DNA from: Planctomycetota bacterium
Lineage (GTDB): Bacteria; Planctomycetota; Planctomycetia; Gemmatales; Gemmataceae
DNA length: 46,460 nt
Direction: 5' to 3'
Assembly (NCBI GenBank): GCA_009920765.1
Contig: RFZJ01000024.1
Span: 1-46,460, forward strand
Shown piece after piece: positions 43,049-46,460 of the stretch (the first letter of the stretch is position 1; every line of letters begins with the position of its first letter). A program made the position numbers and the translations under genes. Under the pieces are notes generated by a model. That model was not told where the DNA came from. It did no database searches and saw only the letters and a program-made list of their open reading frames with translations.

Positions 43049-44509
43049 ATGATGCACCACCAATTTCTTAAAGATAACATATTAACCCGCAGGGAAGCTC
43101 TTGCTTCTATGGGAAGCGGACTAGGGACCGTAGCACTTGCAACGTTGCTGGGCGCCAATAATGCCCATGGGGTCGAAACAAAAAAAGGCACTGGTGGCCT
43201 TGCTGATTTACCTCATTTTGCACCCAAGGCTAAGCGTGTGGTTGTTCTTTGGCAAGGGGGTGGCCCATCTCATGTGGATTTGTTTGATGAAAAACCCATG
43301 ATGAAAACCATGCAGGGAAAAGATATCCCCGATACCATCCGGGGTGGTACCCGTCTTTCCACCATGTCCAGCGGTTATGGCAAATGGCCCTGCCTTCCAG
43401 CAATCAAACCATTCAAAAAGTTTGGTCAGTCTGGTATTCCACTTAGCGAGATGCTCCCTAATATTGGTCAGATTGCTGATGATATTTGTGTAGTACGAAG
43501 CATGAATACAGAGGCGGTTAATCACGCCCCTGGTGTTACTTTTTTCATGACTGGTGCACAAACCCCGGGCAGGCCAAGTCTGGGTTCGTGGCTATCTTAT
43601 GGGCTGGGCAGTGAAACTGAAAACCTTCCTACTTTTGTTGTCATGACTTCAAGCGACAAGGGGAGAACTTGTGGCCAGCTTTTCTTTGATTATTACTGGG
43701 GCAATGGCTTTTTGCCCAGCAGGCTTCAAGGCGTTCGCTTCCGCAATACGGGCGATCTTGTTCCCTACCTTGCAAACCCTGCTGGTGTCAGTCCTTCTGC
43801 CAGGCGTGCCTTGCTTGATGATATTTCTGAACTCAATGCCAAACACTTGGCGAATGTGGGCGATCCGGAAATCGATACCCGAATTGCCCAGTACGAGATG
43901 GCTTTTAAAATGCAGACCAGTGTTCCAGATCTGGTGGATTTCTCCAAAGAATCAAAAGCCACCATCGAACGCTATGGCCCCGATGCTCTCAACAAAGGTA
44001 CCTTTGCCAACAATTGCCTCGTTGCACGCAAGTTGCTTGAAAGAGGCGTGCGTTTTGTGCAATTGATGCATTCCGGTTGGGATCAGCATGGCAACCTTTT
44101 CACCCAACTCGAAAACCAGTGTAAAGATACCGAAGGCCCTTCCGCAGCATTGGTCAGGGATTTAAAAGAACGCGGCATGCTTGATGATACACTTGTGATC
44201 TGGGGTGGCGAGTTTGGCCGTACTCCTTTTGGCCAAGGCGACCCTGCGAGCCCCAAGGGTCGGGATCATTTCGGCAAATCCTTTAGCTGGTGGATGGCTG
44301 GTGGCGGCATCAAGCCCGGCAGTGTTTATGGTGCCACCGATGATTTTGGCTGGAACATCATCAAAGACCCGGTTCATGTTCATGATATGCAGGCGACTAT
44401 TCTTCATCTTTGTGGAATTGATCATACCAAGCTTACTTTCAGATATCAGGGCAGGCAATACAGGCTGACCGATGTGCATGGCAATCTTGTAAAGGGAATC
44501 CTTGCCTAA
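43049..44509 (+). CDS. DUF1501 protein, Tat-exported
   Basis: This 486-residue protein has a Tat-like LTRREALASMGSGLGTVAL segment (12-30) and the DUF1501 motifs: GGGPSHVDLFD (70-80), WGGEFGRTP near 391, and GRDHFGKSFSWWMAGGGI, with VHDMQATILHLCGIDH at the end. Its first block reads SHVDLFD while its paralogues read SQVDTFD, so it is a distinct member but keeps the conserved Asp. It follows the cytochrome by 7 nt and precedes the TolB-like gene by 22 nt; a GGGAAAG ribosome site for the latter overlaps this spacer. The three form one probable operon. Confidence 0.92.
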   Translation: MMHHQFLKDNILTRREALASMGSGLGTVALATLLGANNAHGVETKKGTGGLADLPHFAPKAKRVVVLWQGGGPSHVDLFDEKPMMKTMQGKDIPDTIRGGTRLSTMSSGYGKWPCLPAIKPFKKFGQSGIPLSEMLPNIGQIADDICVVRSMNTEAVNHAPGVTFFMTGAQTPGRPSLGSWLSYGLGSETENLPTFVVMTSSDKGRTCGQLFFDYYWGNGFLPSRLQGVRFRNTGDLVPYLANPAGVSPSARRALLDDISELNAKHLANVGDPEIDTRIAQYEMAFKMQTSVPDLVDFSKESKATIERYGPDALNKGTFANNCLVARKLLERGVRFVQLMHSGWDQHGNLFTQLENQCKDTEGPSAALVRDLKERGMLDDTLVIWGGEFGRTPFGQGDPASPKGRDHFGKSFSWWMAGGGIKPGSVYGATDDFGWNIIKDPVHVHDMQATILHLCGIDHTKLTFRYQGRQYRLTDVHGNLVKGILA

Positions 44510-44531
44510 CTATTGACGGGAAAGATTCATC

Positions 44532-45716
44532 ATGAAAACGATTCCATTGCCTTCATTTAGTTTCATGATTGCAGTTTTTCCAGTTTTCATTTCTATTGCT
44601 GGTGCTCAACCCAATAATATCACTTCATTGATTGGATACACGGAGCTTAAGACGAACCTTGATGGCGGCAGGCATATGAATGTGCGCACCATGCGTGCAT
44701 CGTTGGTGAAGTCTGATGGAACATCCCCAGGCAAGATTGCCGAGCAACTGATTACCGAGCCAGATTCTTGGACCCAGTTTGCAGGGTGGTCCCCGGATGG
44801 CAGGCAGGCAATCGTGGTTCGGGGTTGGGAAGATTACGAAAACGCACAATGGGAGGAGAAAAACAAGACTTTCCGACACACCAAGAGGGGGTATCTGGTT
44901 GATTCATTCTTGGTGGATTTAGAAACGAAGAGGCCTACTAATGTGACAGGGGTTGACCGGGTCAGTTTTTATAACACCGGCTTGTTCTTTTGGAAAAATG
45001 AGCCTGGCAAACTTGGGTTTACTGCTATCATCGATGGGAATTCACATCCTTTTCGCATGGGCATTGATGGCAAAAACAAAATTGATCTAACCAAAGAATC
45101 CAAGGAGTTCTCTTACGGGTTCAGCAGTTCCCCTGATGGCAAGCGCATTGCCTACCATAAAAATTATCAAATTTATATTGCTGATGCAGATGGTAATAAG
45201 GCCCAAAAGATTGAAACTCAGAACCCTTTTAATTTTTCACCTGCCTGGTCGCCTGATGGTTCGTACTTATTGTTCGTTTCGGGAGAACATTATAACTGCC
45301 ATCCCTGTTTGGTTAAAGCTGATGGCACAGGATTTAAAAAAATCGCAGATCGAGGAGGTTATCGAGGTGTCGTGGATTTTCTCGATGTTCCTGATTTTCA
45401 TGGCGGTAGCAGTGATGTACCCTGCTGGGCGAAGGATGGTAAGTCTGTTTTTTACACTGCCATCGCTGATAACAAGGTCGAGCTTTATCAAATCAACCTT
45501 GATGGAACCATTACGCAATTGACCAAATCGAAGCCCATGACTTTGCATTACCATCCCCAACCTTCCCCGGATGGGAAGCACCTTGTTTATGGTTCCAAAC
45601 GCGAGGGTGTCAGGCAATTGTTTGTCATGAATCTTGAGGATAAAACGGAAAAGCAAATCACTAATTTAAAGGTTGGAAATGCCGCAATGTGGCCTCATTG
45701 GCAGCCCTCAAAGTGA
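44532..45716 (+). CDS. Secreted TolB/WD40-like (PD40) beta-propeller protein
   Basis: This 394-residue protein has a signal peptide (1-25) and PD40-type repeats: FAGWSPDGRQAIVV, SSPDGKRIAYHK, PAWSPDGSYLLFVS, CWAKDGKSVFYTA and PQPSPDGKHLVYGS. Each is a strand with the S-P-D-G turn that is typical of TolB and dipeptidyl-peptidase propellers. TolB itself belongs to the Tol-Pal system, but no other Tol genes are present here, so it is better described as a TolB-like exported propeller. It may bind a glycan, a protein or a cell-surface ligand. It closes the third cytochrome/DUF1501 operon. The next gene starts about 32 nt later. Confidence 0.83.
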   Translation: MKTIPLPSFSFMIAVFPVFISIAGAQPNNITSLIGYTELKTNLDGGRHMNVRTMRASLVKSDGTSPGKIAEQLITEPDSWTQFAGWSPDGRQAIVVRGWEDYENAQWEEKNKTFRHTKRGYLVDSFLVDLETKRPTNVTGVDRVSFYNTGLFFWKNEPGKLGFTAIIDGNSHPFRMGIDGKNKIDLTKESKEFSYGFSSSPDGKRIAYHKNYQIYIADADGNKAQKIETQNPFNFSPAWSPDGSYLLFVSGEHYNCHPCLVKADGTGFKKIADRGGYRGVVDFLDVPDFHGGSSDVPCWAKDGKSVFYTAIADNKVELYQINLDGTITQLTKSKPMTLHYHPQPSPDGKHLVYGSKREGVRQLFVMNLEDKTEKQITNLKVGNAAMWPHWQPSK

Positions 45717-45748
45717 ATAAAATCAAAGTTACCAATGGAGTTGTACAA

Positions 45749-46460
45749 ATGAGTGTTTCAAAATCAGCTAAAATCATTGGGTTAATAACCCTATTGATGA
45801 TTTTGTCATCTGGATTTTCAAATGCTGATCCTTTGCAGGATGCCACCAACGTTTCTGATGATGCAACGGTGAAAAAAATCACAGCGTTGTTCAAGGTTCA
45901 TTGCAACAGATGCCATGGTGAAAAGAAACCTGGTGGCATGGTCAGGCTTGATAACCTTCCTTTTGATTTAAATTCTCATTCTGATATTTGGTTTAGTGTT
46001 CGCGAGCAAATTGATCAGGAACTCATGCCTCCTGACAACTCTCAAAAGTTTCCCAAGGCAGACGGTAAAATAATCATCCAATGGATAGACAGACAGTTTG
46101 AAACCTTTGCTCCCAAACTGCCCAATAAAGGCAACCAAATCCCACATGAGCTGCTTTTTGGCAAGGAGATTATCAAAGGAAATAGTATTGGGGATCGTGT
46201 TTGGCGTTTGAACCCTGAATCCTATAAGGGCCTTTTACGGGATGTCAACAAAGCCCGCTTGGATGGAATTGTGCAGCCTTTTTCTTTGATTACAGAAAGG
46301 GGTATCAAAGATTTTGCAAGCCTTTATACGATCGATGAACCCAGTACTGAAATTCTCATGAGGAATGCTGAAATCATGGTGAATGCACAAACCGCCCATG
46401 AATTCAGGGAAGGTGTTTTAAAGGGTAAAAATGATAGCATACGCGAATTTGTCATGCTGA
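45749..46460 (+). CDS. Partial planctomycete cytochrome, DUF1592-like (cut by window end)
   Basis: The frame from the ATG at 45749 is open to the last base, giving at least 237 codons. The start encodes a signal peptide (LITLLMILSSGFSNA), and CNRCH follows at about residues 53-57, the PSCyt1 heme motif. The following RLNPESYKGLLRDV segment resembles the DUF1587 region of the DUF1592-type cytochrome at 33553 (RLNRSEYENTLHDL). It lies about 32 nt after the TolB-like gene, so it may extend that operon. The C-terminal domains are outside the window, so the family call beyond the heme domain is tentative. Confidence 0.75.
   Translation, partial: MSVSKSAKIIGLITLLMILSSGFSNADPLQDATNVSDDATVKKITALFKVHCNRCHGEKKPGGMVRLDNLPFDLNSHSDIWFSVREQIDQELMPPDNSQKFPKADGKIIIQWIDRQFETFAPKLPNKGNQIPHELLFGKEIIKGNSIGDRVWRLNPESYKGLLRDVNKARLDGIVQPFSLITERGIKDFASLYTIDEPSTEILMRNAEIMVNAQTAHEFREGVLKGKNDSIREFVML

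Noticed and set aside
1..46460. tRNA, rRNA, CRISPR array, insertion sequence or prophage
   Set aside because: I found no tRNA-like T-arm in intergenic DNA, no regularly spaced repeats, and no transposase, integrase or phage protein in the frames read.

Overview
The window looks like a chromosomal segment from a member of the Planctomycetota. The main evidence is the set of planctomycete-typical secreted families: four DUF1501 proteins, three PSCyt1-DUF1549-DUF1553 cytochromes, a DUF1592-type cytochrome with a DUF1552 partner, a second probable DUF1592-type cytochrome cut by the right edge, two formylglycine sulfatases, and about ten proteins with Tat-like RR signal sequences. Base composition is moderate and the intergenic regions are AT-rich. 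A family or genus cannot be assigned from the sequence alone. I see no rRNA, tRNA, CRISPR array, insertion sequence or phage gene.

Layout. (1) 1-3460: a 42-codon sulfatase remnant, a small secreted protein, a sulfatase and a C39-like cysteine-peptidase-like protein, the last two on the minus strand. (2) 3724-8099: a tight plus-strand run of sulfatase, Tat-exported TIM-barrel glycosidase-like protein and alpha/alpha-toroid protein, probably for sulfated glycans. (3) 8292-11774: a MacA/MacB-type efflux pair. (4) 11934-18522: a molybdopterin oxidoreductase followed within 7 nt by a diheme-type PSCyt1/DUF1549/DUF1553 protein, then DUF1501 and a five-bladed-propeller glycosidase-like protein. (5) 18607-25494: a second cytochrome/DUF1501 couplet, a ceramidase-like hydrolase and an amidohydrolase. 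(6) 25513-32005: an L,D-transpeptidase (minus), a Gfo/Idh/MocA oxidoreductase followed by a good terminator, a 1038-residue PLD/helicase/DUF3427 protein and a 2OG-Fe(II) oxygenase. (7) 32107-37387: a divergent DUF1501, a DUF1592-type cytochrome and a DUF1552 protein. (8) 37400-40409: a YHYH-PEBP fusion (minus) and an NHL-repeat protein. (9) 40516-46460: a third cytochrome/DUF1501 couplet, a TolB-like propeller and the start of another planctomycete cytochrome cut by the window edge.

How the genes may work together. Most products are predicted to be exported, so this is a locus for extracytoplasmic breakdown and redox chemistry. Sulfatases and glycosidase-like proteins would strip and cut glycans. 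The repeated cytochrome + DUF1501 (or DUF1592 + DUF1552) couplets look like a modular unit whose biochemical role is still unknown; each couplet here has different accessory enzymes. The most suggestive case is the molybdoenzyme abutting a cytochrome at 11934-15441, which could be an electron donor/acceptor pair. The helicase at 27982 is the only gene with a nucleic-acid or defence flavour.
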